Shown piece by piece: positions 7,166 to 15,106 of a stretch of DNA of 30,980 nt. The notes under the pieces are model-generated. The model did no database searches, was not told the DNA's origin, and worked only from the letters and a program-made list of their open reading frames with translations. The stretch spans positions 1 to 30,980 of the forward strand of contig JAQIBO010000193.1 of assembly GCA_027859055.1 (NCBI GenBank), given 5' to 3'. Source of the DNA: Spirochaeta sp. Lineage in GTDB: Bacteria; Spirochaetota; Spirochaetia; DSM-27196; Alkalispirochaetaceae. The first letter of the stretch is position 1; each line of letters opens with the position of its first letter. The translations under genes were made by a program, and so were the position numbers.

Positions 7166-9262
7166 CTATTTCGTCTTTTCTATCTTGAGGGAAAGGGAAA
7201 CCGTCCGGCTGACGCCGGGATCCAGACTCATCGGCCAGCGAAGCACCACACAGTTTGACTCGTAAAACCAGTGACGCCGGTCCCACAGCATTCCCACCGC
7301 CTCAACGGGAAAACTCCACAGGTCGGGCCGATCAACGGGGTTGATCGTGATCGTGGTGCCGTTGTGCAAATCCAGAAACTGCACGTCCGAAATCGCCTCG
7401 GCCTCCACCGTATCGGGAGACAACTCCTGACGCCGCCGCCCCTGGCGCAGGTGCAATCGCAGTTTTCCGGCGTCGAGGGAGTGAAACGAGAGGTTTATCT
7501 CACAGGCGTGGTCAAACGCCACCGGTTCCATGCCGGTGTTGGAGATCTGGTACTCCAGCTCGATTCGGTTTTTTACAAAACGGTACGTTTTGCGCATCTC
7601 CAGCTCGCCCAGAGAATCCGGAGTGAGACAGGTGGTGCGAAACGTGGCGGTGCTGTGCTCCTTGTCCAGACCGACCAGTTCGTAGTCGATCGCGTCCAGT
7701 TCACACACCTGCTGACGCTCACCACGGGCGAACCGGGTAAGCTCATGCCCGGGAACGAGAAAATGGTCAACAAATGCGGAGCGCTGCCAGTCATCGTACC
7801 CCGCCGCCGTCGCCGCCTCGTCGTGAAACGGTTCTGGGCGGCGGCGAAACGTATCCAGGTAATTCCAGTTCTTGTCCAGGTAGTCAAGCTCAAACATACA
7901 CGCCCCGCTGCGGTCGAGGTATGCGTTGATCTCGTTACCCTGGTAAAGCACCTCGTCTTCGCCGTCAAGGTCCACGTCGACCCGGGAGAGCGACGGAATG
8001 AAAATCCCCTGTTCCCGGGTGGTTTTCTCCGCCTCGATCAGCGCCGCGTAGGTCGCCTTTCGCAAATTGGAGCGGTATATCCCGCCGGTCGGATTGTGCC
8101 AGTACGCAAAATGGCTCTGTCCGCGCCACAACTCCTCCCGTGCGGTCATCTTGCGGTATTTGTCGCCCCGTACCTGGTTCACCAGCACGTGGGTGTGTTG
8201 CATCTTTGCGTAGAGGCGCCCGCTCTCCGGATACACCTCCATGACCGACCGAAAACTGCGCCACATGTCGTCGTTGTTCCTCGGCAGTTCCGGCACGACG
8301 CGGTACAGCCAGCTCATCATCCCCGCAAGGGAGCTGACCGGGGCGTACCGGCGGCGGCGCGGATGGTAGGAGCGGAGCACCCGGTGCGGCGTCCCGACGC
8401 TGATCCAGTCACGGTTGGCCGCCAGAAGCGTCAGAAACTCTTCAAACCACGCGATGTTCCGGCGGGAGACCTGCTCTTCAAAACCGATATCACTTCCGTC
8501 AAAAATCAGCGAAACCAGCGGACGCTGGGCTGCGCCGTTGCGGTCGCCACCGTGTCCGGAGTCGTCAGTGGTTGCCCCGCCCGCGCGGCGTTCGCCTGAC
8601 CCGTTCCCTCCGGCGGCGATCTTCCGCAGCTCTTCGACAATCGTTTCGGGCGAGTCCGAAAACATACGCCCCGACAGGTCGTGGGCCAGCGGCAGGAGGA
8701 GCAGCGTCTTGCCCTGATCCTCGGTCAGCACCGGGTGGTGGCCGATCCGACCGGCGTGGTCGTTGTGCCCGTAAAGCCCGCCGCCAAGCGCCTCCCCGTC
8801 CGGTTCAAACTGAAACGCCGTGTCCCGCAGAAATGCGTATTCGATCCCGCCGGCCTTCAGGTTTGCCGCAATGCGCTGGTCCCAGATGCTTTCGGGAATC
8901 CAGGCGCCGCGCGGTCGCCGGCCAAAGCACTTGCGAATATGTGTGGTCAGCCGCTCAATCTGTCCGATCCGGTCGGTCTTGGGAATCAGAGGGAGAATCG
9001 GCTCAAAAAATGCGCCCCCCAGCAGCTCCACCTGCCGCCGTTTTACCATTTCCGTGAGGACATCAACGAATTCAGTGTGGTGCTTTTCCAGCCATTCTAT
9101 CAGGAGCCCGGAATAGTAGAGGGTGAACCGGGTGTCCGCGTGGTTGTAGAGCAATTTGAGGAGCGGTTTGTAGGAGTATTCGTAGAGGGCATCCTGGTCA
9201 CTTGGAGCCAGGTCAAGGGCCTGGCTGTTCTGAGAACCAAGGATTAGGTGGATCGGGCTCAT
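7166..9262 (-). CDS. Glycoside hydrolase family 57 protein (4-alpha-glucanotransferase/alpha-amylase-like)
   Basis: The protein has 698 residues: an N-terminal GH57 barrel, then DUF1925/DUF1926-like beta domains from about residue 400. The family nucleophile is present as E124 in GAWIPESIW, and the acid/base aspartate as D255 in LIFDGSD. Region 5 is recognisable as AYWHNPTGGIY. Region 1, normally NHQP, reads QNSQAL, and the glutamate after the catalytic aspartate is serine, so activity on alpha-1,4-glucan is uncertain. A Gly-rich insert (about 215-248) lies just before D255 and is unusual. I chose the ATG at 9262 because the family starts there; a GTG at 9358 would extend it by 32 unrelated residues into the WYL gene. 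It likely acts on glycogen-type glucan in the cytoplasm, as there is no signal peptide. Confidence 0.83.
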   Translation of the reverse strand: MSPIHLILGSQNSQALDLAPSDQDALYEYSYKPLLKLLYNHADTRFTLYYSGLLIEWLEKHHTEFVDVLTEMVKRRQVELLGGAFFEPILPLIPKTDRIGQIERLTTHIRKCFGRRPRGAWIPESIWDQRIAANLKAGGIEYAFLRDTAFQFEPDGEALGGGLYGHNDHAGRIGHHPVLTEDQGKTLLLLPLAHDLSGRMFSDSPETIVEELRKIAAGGNGSGERRAGGATTDDSGHGGDRNGAAQRPLVSLIFDGSDIGFEEQVSRRNIAWFEEFLTLLAANRDWISVGTPHRVLRSYHPRRRRYAPVSSLAGMMSWLYRVVPELPRNNDDMWRSFRSVMEVYPESGRLYAKMQHTHVLVNQVRGDKYRKMTAREELWRGQSHFAYWHNPTGGIYRSNLRKATYAALIEAEKTTREQGIFIPSLSRVDVDLDGEDEVLYQGNEINAYLDRSGACMFELDYLDKNWNYLDTFRRRPEPFHDEAATAAGYDDWQRSAFVDHFLVPGHELTRFARGERQQVCELDAIDYELVGLDKEHSTATFRTTCLTPDSLGELEMRKTYRFVKNRIELEYQISNTGMEPVAFDHACEINLSFHSLDAGKLRLHLRQGRRRQELSPDTVEAEAISDVQFLDLHNGTTITINPVDRPDLWSFPVEAVGMLWDRRHWFYESNCVVLRWPMSLDPGVSRTVSLSLKIEKTK

Positions 9263-9315
9263 GTGCTCTGCAAGTGTACCGCGCGATATGGGAGACCGCA
9301 AGGAGTTGTGCCGGA

Positions 9316-10299
9316 TTATCTCGCGCCAAGATAGCGTTGGTGCATTCGACCGATCCACTCCTTCGCGCGGGAACGCAGCTCCGGCGGCGCCAGAATCTCC
9401 GCTGCCGGACCAAACCCCATCACCCGGAACAGCACCTGGTCGGTCTGGTTGGTGACGATCACCAGTTCCACCGCGCCATCGGGACGGGTGTCAAAATGTT
9501 GCGTAGGATGCCACCGCCGCTCCGTCACCAGATGCGCCACCTCCGCGTCAAAGCGGACGCGCACCTCCTGCGCTCCCTCGGCACGCCGGTTGAACACGCC
9601 GAAGTCGGGATCAACGTACTCCTCAGGATTGAAATCTGCCGGTACTTCGCAGGAGGTGCCGGTGACAACGGCGGAGACGATCCGGGAAAGGGCAAAGACG
9701 CGCACCTCTTCGTGGTGTTCCGACCAGCCGATGAGGTACCACGACCCGTCCTGGCCGATCAGGCGGTACGGGCGTACTTCCCGCACCCGGGGGTGGGTGT
9801 AGCCGCCGCTGCGGTACGATATCTCGACAGCGCGGGAGTTGCGCGTCGCCTCCAGGATCGGCTCCCACACCCCGGCTGCAATCTCCGCAAACGGCGGGGT
9901 GACCACCGACACTTTACGGGAAAACAGATGGGCCGAGACGTTCACCTGTTCCGGCAGCAGCGACTCGATCCGGGCGAAGGCGTTGTGAACCGGCTCGTAC
10001 CAGGGTGAGTTCCGGTACGAGGACAACACCTGCTCGCCCACGGTAAACGCGATCATCTCACCCTCGGTCATCGTCAGCGCCGGCAGGCGATAGGTCGGGT
10101 CGGACAGATAGTACCCGCGTCGGCGCGGATCGTATTCGATCGGTGCGTTGTGAAAATCGCGCAGCCAGTCGATATCACGGCGGATCGTGCGCTCGGACAC
10201 CTCGTAGTCGGCGGCGATCGAACCGGCGGTGGGGTACCGCTCCGACTGAATCGCTTCAAGAATGTGGACTACCCGGTTGAACTGACTTTTTGCGCCCAT
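9316..10299 (-). CDS. WYL-domain transcriptional regulator with N-terminal HTH
   Basis: The protein has 327 residues. An HTH_11/DeoR-type winged helix lies at about 5-65 (AADYEVSERTIRRDIDWL). A WYL domain follows at about 140-215, with the name-giving residues in GSWYLIGW and a later RVFALSRI segment. A WCX-type C-terminal domain ends the protein. WYL regulators respond to small ligands or nucleic-acid signals. I chose the ATG at 10299 because an AAGGAGA lies just upstream of it; an in-frame ATG 78 bases earlier lacks such a site. It is divergent from the KOR operon across 63 bases and lies 53 bases upstream of the GH57 gene in the same direction, so it may control either or both. That is inference. 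Confidence 0.88.
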   Translation of the reverse strand: MGAKSQFNRVVHILEAIQSERYPTAGSIAADYEVSERTIRRDIDWLRDFHNAPIEYDPRRRGYYLSDPTYRLPALTMTEGEMIAFTVGEQVLSSYRNSPWYEPVHNAFARIESLLPEQVNVSAHLFSRKVSVVTPPFAEIAAGVWEPILEATRNSRAVEISYRSGGYTHPRVREVRPYRLIGQDGSWYLIGWSEHHEEVRVFALSRIVSAVVTGTSCEVPADFNPEEYVDPDFGVFNRRAEGAQEVRVRFDAEVAHLVTERRWHPTQHFDTRPDGAVELVIVTNQTDQVLFRVMGFGPAAEILAPPELRSRAKEWIGRMHQRYLGAR

Positions 10300-10303
10300 T
10301 CTT

Positions 10304-10310
10304 TCTCCTT
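10304..10310 (-). promoter_or_regulatory. Ribosome binding site that decides the WYL regulator start
   Basis: AAGGAGA on the minus strand ends 4 bases before the ATG at 10299 and supports this start over the more distant in-frame ATG at 10377. Confidence 0.75.
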
Positions 10311-10316
10311 CAAAAC

Positions 10317-10345
10317 TTGCGCCGGCCGGTGCGGCGTGTTTTAAT
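10317..10345 (+). promoter_or_regulatory. Predicted promoter of the KOR operon
   Basis: The -35 TTGCGC (10317-10322) and the -10 TTTAAT (10340-10345) are 17 bases apart. The expected start of transcription near 10352 leaves a leader of about 10 bases before the ATG at 10363. The site lies in the divergent gap with the WYL regulator, which makes that regulator a candidate controller. Confidence 0.45.
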
Positions 10346-10362
10346 GACAGTACAGGCACAAT

Positions 10363-10578
10363 ATGCCACGTACACACGTCACAGCAATCGTCATCAACCA
10401 GGAATGGTGCAAGCGGTGCGGAATATGCTCAACCTTCTGCCCCAGGCACGTTTTTACCACAGACAGCGACGGCACCGTCCGCGTAGCGGAACTCGGTGCG
10501 TGTATCGCGTGCGAGATCTGTGAGCGCATGTGCCCGGACCTGGCGATCCGTCTGGAATACGGGGAGAGTGAAGAATGA
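10363..10578 (+). CDS. korD: 2-oxoacid:ferredoxin oxidoreductase delta subunit (2[4Fe-4S] ferredoxin)
   Basis: The protein has 71 residues and is a two-cluster ferredoxin domain. The first cluster uses C16, C19, C22 and C26 (CKRCGICSTFCP); the second uses C47, C50, C53 and C57 (CIACEICERMCP). It passes electrons from the beta-subunit cluster to free ferredoxin. It is first in an operon delta-alpha-beta-gamma, where every pair overlaps by 4 bases, which suggests equal production of the four subunits. The order matches KorDABC-type 2-oxoglutarate or branched-chain 2-oxoacid enzymes. The exact substrate cannot be read from the sequence. Confidence 0.88.
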   Translation: MPRTHVTAIVINQEWCKRCGICSTFCPRHVFTTDSDGTVRVAELGACIACEICERMCPDLAIRLEYGESEE

Positions 10579-11744
10579 GCGGAACGCCCGGAATTCACCA
10601 TGACGCCCCGGTCTTTGTCCAGGGAAACGAGGCGTGTGCCGAGGCGGCTCTGTACGCGGGGCTCGGCTTTTTTGCCGGATATCCGATCACCCCGTCATCG
10701 GAGATCGCGGAAATCCTCAGCCGCAGGCTTCCCGAACGGGGTGGCAGGTTTATCCAGATGGAGGACGAAATCTCCTCCATGGCGGCGATTATCGGCGCGT
10801 CCCTCACCGGCGCCAAAGTGATGACCGCCACCAGCGGTCCCGGCTTTTCCCTGATGCAGGAGGCGCTCGGATTTGCCGTAATGACGGAGATCCCCTGCGT
10901 TATCGTCGACGTAATGCGCGGCGGCCCCTCGACGGGCCTGCCCACCCAGGGGAGCCAGGGTGATATCAACCAGGTGCGCTGGGGCACCCACGGCGACCAC
11001 GCGATCGTCGCACTGACCGCATCCAACCACCAGGCGCTGTTTGAAACGACGGTGCGGGCGTTTAATCTGGCGGAAACGTACCGCACGCCGGTTGTCGTTC
11101 TGTTTGACGAAATGCTCGGGCACATGCGCGAACGGCTGCAGATACCCGCACCGGGAGAACTGCAGCTGGTGGACCGTTTGCGCACCTCCGTTCCCGAGGG
11201 GGTCGACTACCACCCCTATCTTGCCCGGGAGGACGGACGGCTGCCGATGTCCGATTTCGGCGGCGTTCACCGCTACAACGTCACCGGCCTCTATCACGAC
11301 ATGTGGGGGTTTCCCTCCACCGACCCGGCGGTCGTCGACGACCTGGCGCACCACCTTCACGACAAGATCGAACTGCGTTCAGACGAACTCGCCGCGGGCC
11401 ATGGAGAATACCTGGAAGACGCGGAGATCGTTTTGATATCCTACGGTTCTCCGGCGCGCTCGGCGATGCAGGTGGTCCATGAGGCGCGCCACAACGGGCA
11501 GCCTCTGGGACTCCTGGAGCTGCAGACGCTGTGGCCCTTCCCCGCCCGCATGGTCCGTGAAGCGTGTAAAAACGCCCGGGCGTGCATCGTGGTGGAGATG
11601 AACATGGGACAGATCCACCAGCAGGTTCGTAACGTCGTGGACAACCCGCGCAGCGTCTTCCTGTCCAACCGGGTGGACGGGCGCTTTATCACCCCCCGGG
11701 ATATCCGTCACGTTATCCGGATCGTGGAGGGACAGGGCGAATGA
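10575..11744 (+). CDS. korA: 2-oxoacid:ferredoxin oxidoreductase alpha subunit
   Basis: The protein has 389 residues and carries the pyrimidine-binding domain of the thiamine-pyrophosphate enzyme plus the transketolase-C-like domain. Typical stretches are GYPITPSSEIAE near the N-terminus, FIQMEDEISS with the glutamate that activates TPP, ATSGPGFSLM, and RGGPSTGLPTQ. The C-terminal domain has LLELQTLWPFP and VVEMNMGQ. With the beta, gamma and delta subunits it converts a 2-oxoacid plus CoA into acyl-CoA, CO2 and reduced ferredoxin in the cytoplasm. The fused gamma domain of longer alpha subunits is absent and is supplied by the fourth gene. 2-oxoglutarate is the most common substrate for this architecture, but this is a family-level guess. 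Confidence 0.9.
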   Translation: MSGTPGIHHDAPVFVQGNEACAEAALYAGLGFFAGYPITPSSEIAEILSRRLPERGGRFIQMEDEISSMAAIIGASLTGAKVMTATSGPGFSLMQEALGFAVMTEIPCVIVDVMRGGPSTGLPTQGSQGDINQVRWGTHGDHAIVALTASNHQALFETTVRAFNLAETYRTPVVVLFDEMLGHMRERLQIPAPGELQLVDRLRTSVPEGVDYHPYLAREDGRLPMSDFGGVHRYNVTGLYHDMWGFPSTDPAVVDDLAHHLHDKIELRSDELAAGHGEYLEDAEIVLISYGSPARSAMQVVHEARHNGQPLGLLELQTLWPFPARMVREACKNARACIVVEMNMGQIHQQVRNVVDNPRSVFLSNRVDGRFITPRDIRHVIRIVEGQGE

Positions 11745-12562
11745 ACCCGATTGAGCATTATCTGCGTGGACGCTTTTTACCGCATATCTGGTGCCCCGGC
11801 TGCGGCCACGGCACCGTCCTGAACGGCCTGGTTCGTTCCGTCGACGAAATCGGTCTCAGCAAGAACGAGATCGTCATCGTTTCCGGGATCGGCTGTTCCG
11901 CCCGGATATCCGGATACGTGGACGTGCACACCCTCCACACCCTCCACGGCCGCGCCCTCGCCTTTGCAACAGGGGTGAAACTGAACCGCCCGGAACTGAC
12001 AATCATCGTACCGATGGGTGACGGCGACGGCCTGGCGATCGGGGGCAACCACTTTATTCACGCCGCGCGGCGCAATATCGATATCACCGCGATCGTTATG
12101 AACAACCGGATTTACGGCATGACCGGCGGCCAGTTCTCCCCCATGTCCGGGTGCGGCGCCGCCGCGACAACCGCGCCCTTCTCCACGATCGATGCGTCCT
12201 TTGACATCGTTGAACTGGCGCGGTCCGCCGGCGCCAGCTTCGTTGCCCGCACCACCACCTACCACGTCCACGAGCTGCAGCAGCTCATTACCAAAGCGAT
12301 TCGGCACAAGGGATTCTCTGTTGTGGAGGTGATGTCCCAGTGTCCCACCCATTTCGGCAGTAAAAACGGCACCACCGAGGCGGTGGAGATGCTGACCACG
12401 TACAAGGAAAGCACCGCCCGGGTCGGGTCAACGGCGCTGGCCGCCAACGCGGATCTGATTCCCCGCGGTGTGTTTGTGGACGAAGAGCGCCCCGAGTACT
12501 GCGAGCTCTACGCGGGTGTGGTAGCACAGGCGCAGGCAGCGGATCCGGGAGGCGCGGAATGA
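11741..12562 (+). CDS. korB: 2-oxoacid:ferredoxin oxidoreductase beta subunit
   Basis: The protein has 273 residues and holds the pyrophosphate side of TPP and one 4Fe-4S cluster. The magnesium/TPP motif is GDGDGLAIGGNHF (from about residue 93), completed by the NN pair at 121-122. Cluster ligands are C18 and C21 in WCPGCGHG, C52 in GIGCS, and C201 in SQCPTHFG, the usual four. It is translationally coupled to the alpha subunit (4-base overlap) and to the gamma subunit. The enzyme links carbon oxidation to low-potential ferredoxin, a role common in anaerobes. Confidence 0.9.
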   Translation: MNPIEHYLRGRFLPHIWCPGCGHGTVLNGLVRSVDEIGLSKNEIVIVSGIGCSARISGYVDVHTLHTLHGRALAFATGVKLNRPELTIIVPMGDGDGLAIGGNHFIHAARRNIDITAIVMNNRIYGMTGGQFSPMSGCGAAATTAPFSTIDASFDIVELARSAGASFVARTTTYHVHELQQLITKAIRHKGFSVVEVMSQCPTHFGSKNGTTEAVEMLTTYKESTARVGSTALAANADLIPRGVFVDEERPEYCELYAGVVAQAQAADPGGAE

Positions 12563-13170
12563 TCTGGAAGCTGATTTTTTCCGGGGTGGGAGGCCAGGGT
12601 GTCATCAGCGCCGGCATTCTGCTCTCCGAAGCGGCGGTGATCCACGAGAACCGCTTTGCCGTGCAAAGTCAGAGCTATGGCGCGGAGATGCGCGGGGGCC
12701 TCAGCCGGGCGGACGTGACGATCTCCGACGATCCGGTGATCTACCCGAAGGTGGACCAGGCGCATGTGCTGTTGTGTCTCCACCGCAAGGGACTGGGCGC
12801 CCACCTGGCGGCGTTACGCCCCGGCGGAATCCTGATCACCGACCGGGACGAGGCGCCGGTGACCGCCCGCGTCGACTGTCGCCAGTACGAAGTGCCGATT
12901 ATCACCACCTGCCGCGAGGAGTTGGGCTCCCCGCGCAGCGCCAACATATGTCTTCTCGGCGTTCTGAGTGCGGTGACCGGCGTTGTCGCCGCAGATTCCC
13001 TCGGCCTGGCGATAGACGTGCGCTTTGGCGCCAAAAGCGCCGCCGCCCGGGACACAAACCGCCGCGCCCTGGCGCTGGGCCTGGATATGGGCGCCGGGAT
13101 CCGGTCCGAGGCGTCCGCCGCGGGTGAGTCGGACCGACGCGGCCGCCACGCAACTTCCGCGCGAATGTAG
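12559..13170 (+). CDS. korC: 2-oxoacid:ferredoxin oxidoreductase gamma subunit
   Basis: The protein has 203 residues and matches the separate gamma subunit. It begins with the nucleotide-fold motif FSGVGGQGVISAG, followed by SQSYGAEMRGGLSRADV, a stretch conserved in 2-oxoacid and indolepyruvate oxidoreductases, and later GVLSAVTGVV. This subunit shapes the CoA-binding side of the enzyme. The C-terminal 25 residues are Arg/Ala-rich and poorly conserved. It ends the four-gene operon; the ABC-F gene follows 20 bases later in the same direction and could be read through. Confidence 0.87.
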   Translation: MIWKLIFSGVGGQGVISAGILLSEAAVIHENRFAVQSQSYGAEMRGGLSRADVTISDDPVIYPKVDQAHVLLCLHRKGLGAHLAALRPGGILITDRDEAPVTARVDCRQYEVPIITTCREELGSPRSANICLLGVLSAVTGVVAADSLGLAIDVRFGAKSAAARDTNRRALALGLDMGAGIRSEASAAGESDRRGRHATSARM

Positions 13171-13190
13171 TACACTCCTCAGCGAAATAT

Positions 13191-15074
13191 ATGGCACTGA
13201 TCACACTCCAGAATATCACCCTCAGCCACGGGGGCCCCAATCTGCTTGAAAACGTTTCTCTGTCCCTGGAACCCGGCGACCGGCTCTGTCTGGTCGGGCG
13301 AAACGGTGCCGGGAAAAGCACTCTTCTCCGGGTAATCGCCGGCCTGGATCCTCCCGACAGCGGCACCCGGGGGCTTGACGGCGCCACTCGTATCGCGTAT
13401 CTGCGCCAGGAGTCCGCCGCAGGCGCCGGCGGCACCGCCCGTTCCCTGGCGGGGACCACCGACGGGACGCCGGCGGTTGATCCGGTGGCGACGGAACGGT
13501 ACCTGACGCGCCTGGGCGTGGACCCGGAGCAGGAGACAGCCGAGATGTCCGGCGGTGAGCTCCGCCGGGCGATGCTGGCAGCCGCGCTGGCGATGGAGGC
13601 GGACGTCCTCCTCCTGGACGAGCCGACCAACCATCTGGACATCGAAACGGTGCTCTGGCTTGAGGAGCACCTCTTACGATCCCACGCCGCGTCCATCGCA
13701 CTGATCTTTGTCACCCACGACCGCGCCTTCGCGCGCCGCGTGGCCAACCGCGTCGGCGAACTGGACCGCGGAGCGCTTCACGTGTTCTCCGGCGGGTACG
13801 ATGCGTTCATCGAGCGCCGGAACGCACAACTCGCCGCGGAGGAACAGCAGCGAAAAGCGTTTGATCGTACCCTTGCCGCCGAGGAGGCGTGGATTCGCCG
13901 CGGCACCCGGGCGCGGCGCACCCGCGACGAGGGCCGTGTGCGGGCGCTGGAACAGATGCGGGAAGAGTACCGCCTCCGACGCAGCCGCGCCGGGTCCGCG
14001 CAGTTCGGTATCGCCGAGGCGGCACGATCGGGAGATATCGTCGTGGAGACTGAGGAGCTTACCGTGAAGTGGGCGCCGGAGGACGCTCCTTTGATAACTG
14101 ATCTCACCACCACGGTTTTCCGGGGGGATCGGCTGGGAGTGATCGGGCCCAACGGCGCCGGCAAAACGACGCTCCTGCGCACGCTCCTGGATGAGACGTT
14201 CGGGAGCGACGAGACCCCCACCCCGGATACCGGGGCGGGCGGACCGATCCGCAACGGCCGCATCCGGCGCGGTTCCGGGGTAGAGGCGATCTACTTTGAC
14301 CAGCTGCGGGAACAACTCACTCCGACGGACACGCTGTTTCAGGCGTTTGGCGACGGATACGAGACGGTAACGGTCAACGGCGCCCGGCGGCACGTCACCG
14401 CGTATATGCGCGACTTCCTCTTTGACGAAACGGATATGAACCGTCCGGTGGCAACCCTCAGCGGCGGTGAGCGCAACCGCCTCCTCCTGGCGCGGCTTTT
14501 TGCCCGAAAATCGAATCTGATCGTTCTGGACGAGCCGACAAACGACCTCGACGCGGAGACGCTGGAGCTGCTGGAGGAGCGACTGATCGCCTACCGCGGG
14601 ACGGTACTCCTTGTGAGCCATGACCGGGAATTTCTTGACAACATCGTGGCGGGGTGCCTCGTCCTCGGCGGTGACGGTCGCGTGGAAGAATCCCCCGGCG
14701 GGTACTCCGACTGGCGCCGCCGTCAGGATACGACGCGGGCAGCCGGACAGACCGCCGCAAAGGATGCGGCTCCGGCACCGGGAACCGCCACGGCGCCTGA
14801 CCGGCCGACCGAACGCGTCCGAAAGCTGACGTTCAACGAAAAACGCGAACTGCACGAGCTCCCCGACCGCATCGAGGCGCTGGAGGCGGAGCTGGAGCGC
14901 ATTCACGCCCGTCTGGCGGACCCGGAGCTCTATCGCCAGGCAGGCGACGGCTCCGGTAACGATCCCGCCGCCCTCACTACCCGGCTTGAAACGCTTGGCG
15001 AGGATATTGCGACGGCGCTGCACCGGTGGGAGGAGCTGGAGACGATTCGCGAAAACGAAACAACACGGTTGTAG
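13191..15074 (+). CDS. ABC-F family ATPase, Uup type
   Basis: The protein has 627 residues with two ABC ATPase domains and no membrane segments, so it belongs to the ABC-F proteins that act on ribosomes or DNA. Domain 1 has Walker A GRNGAGKST (about 36-44), signature MSGGE (119-123) and Walker B LLLDEPTNHLD. Domain 2 has GPNGAGKTT (about 319-327), LSGGERNR and LIVLDEPTNDLD. The Arg/Glu-rich linker between the domains is long. A C-terminal coiled coil (about 545-625, LTFNEKRELHELPDRIE) is the Uup hallmark and binds nucleic acid in that subgroup. Both domains carry Ala/Gly/Thr-rich inserts. It lies between korC and prfC; the latter also acts on the ribosome. A TACACT at 13171-13176 could be its own -10 but lacks a good -35. 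Confidence 0.9.
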   Translation: MALITLQNITLSHGGPNLLENVSLSLEPGDRLCLVGRNGAGKSTLLRVIAGLDPPDSGTRGLDGATRIAYLRQESAAGAGGTARSLAGTTDGTPAVDPVATERYLTRLGVDPEQETAEMSGGELRRAMLAAALAMEADVLLLDEPTNHLDIETVLWLEEHLLRSHAASIALIFVTHDRAFARRVANRVGELDRGALHVFSGGYDAFIERRNAQLAAEEQQRKAFDRTLAAEEAWIRRGTRARRTRDEGRVRALEQMREEYRLRRSRAGSAQFGIAEAARSGDIVVETEELTVKWAPEDAPLITDLTTTVFRGDRLGVIGPNGAGKTTLLRTLLDETFGSDETPTPDTGAGGPIRNGRIRRGSGVEAIYFDQLREQLTPTDTLFQAFGDGYETVTVNGARRHVTAYMRDFLFDETDMNRPVATLSGGERNRLLLARLFARKSNLIVLDEPTNDLDAETLELLEERLIAYRGTVLLVSHDREFLDNIVAGCLVLGGDGRVEESPGGYSDWRRRQDTTRAAGQTAAKDAAPAPGTATAPDRPTERVRKLTFNEKRELHELPDRIEALEAELERIHARLADPELYRQAGDGSGNDPAALTTRLETLGEDIATALHRWEELETIRENETTRL

Positions 15075-15096
15075 ATACCCGCTCCGATTGTATAGG
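15069..15096 (+). promoter_or_regulatory. Predicted promoter of prfC inside the end of the ABC-F gene
   Basis: The -35 TTGTAG (15069-15074) and the -10 TATAGG (15091-15096) are 16 bases apart. The predicted start near 15103 is about 4 bases before the ATG at 15107, giving a nearly leaderless mRNA. AGGA within the -10 region could alternatively serve as a ribosome binding site on a longer read-through transcript. Confidence 0.45.
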
Positions 15097-15106
15097 ATGC
15101 GCACTA

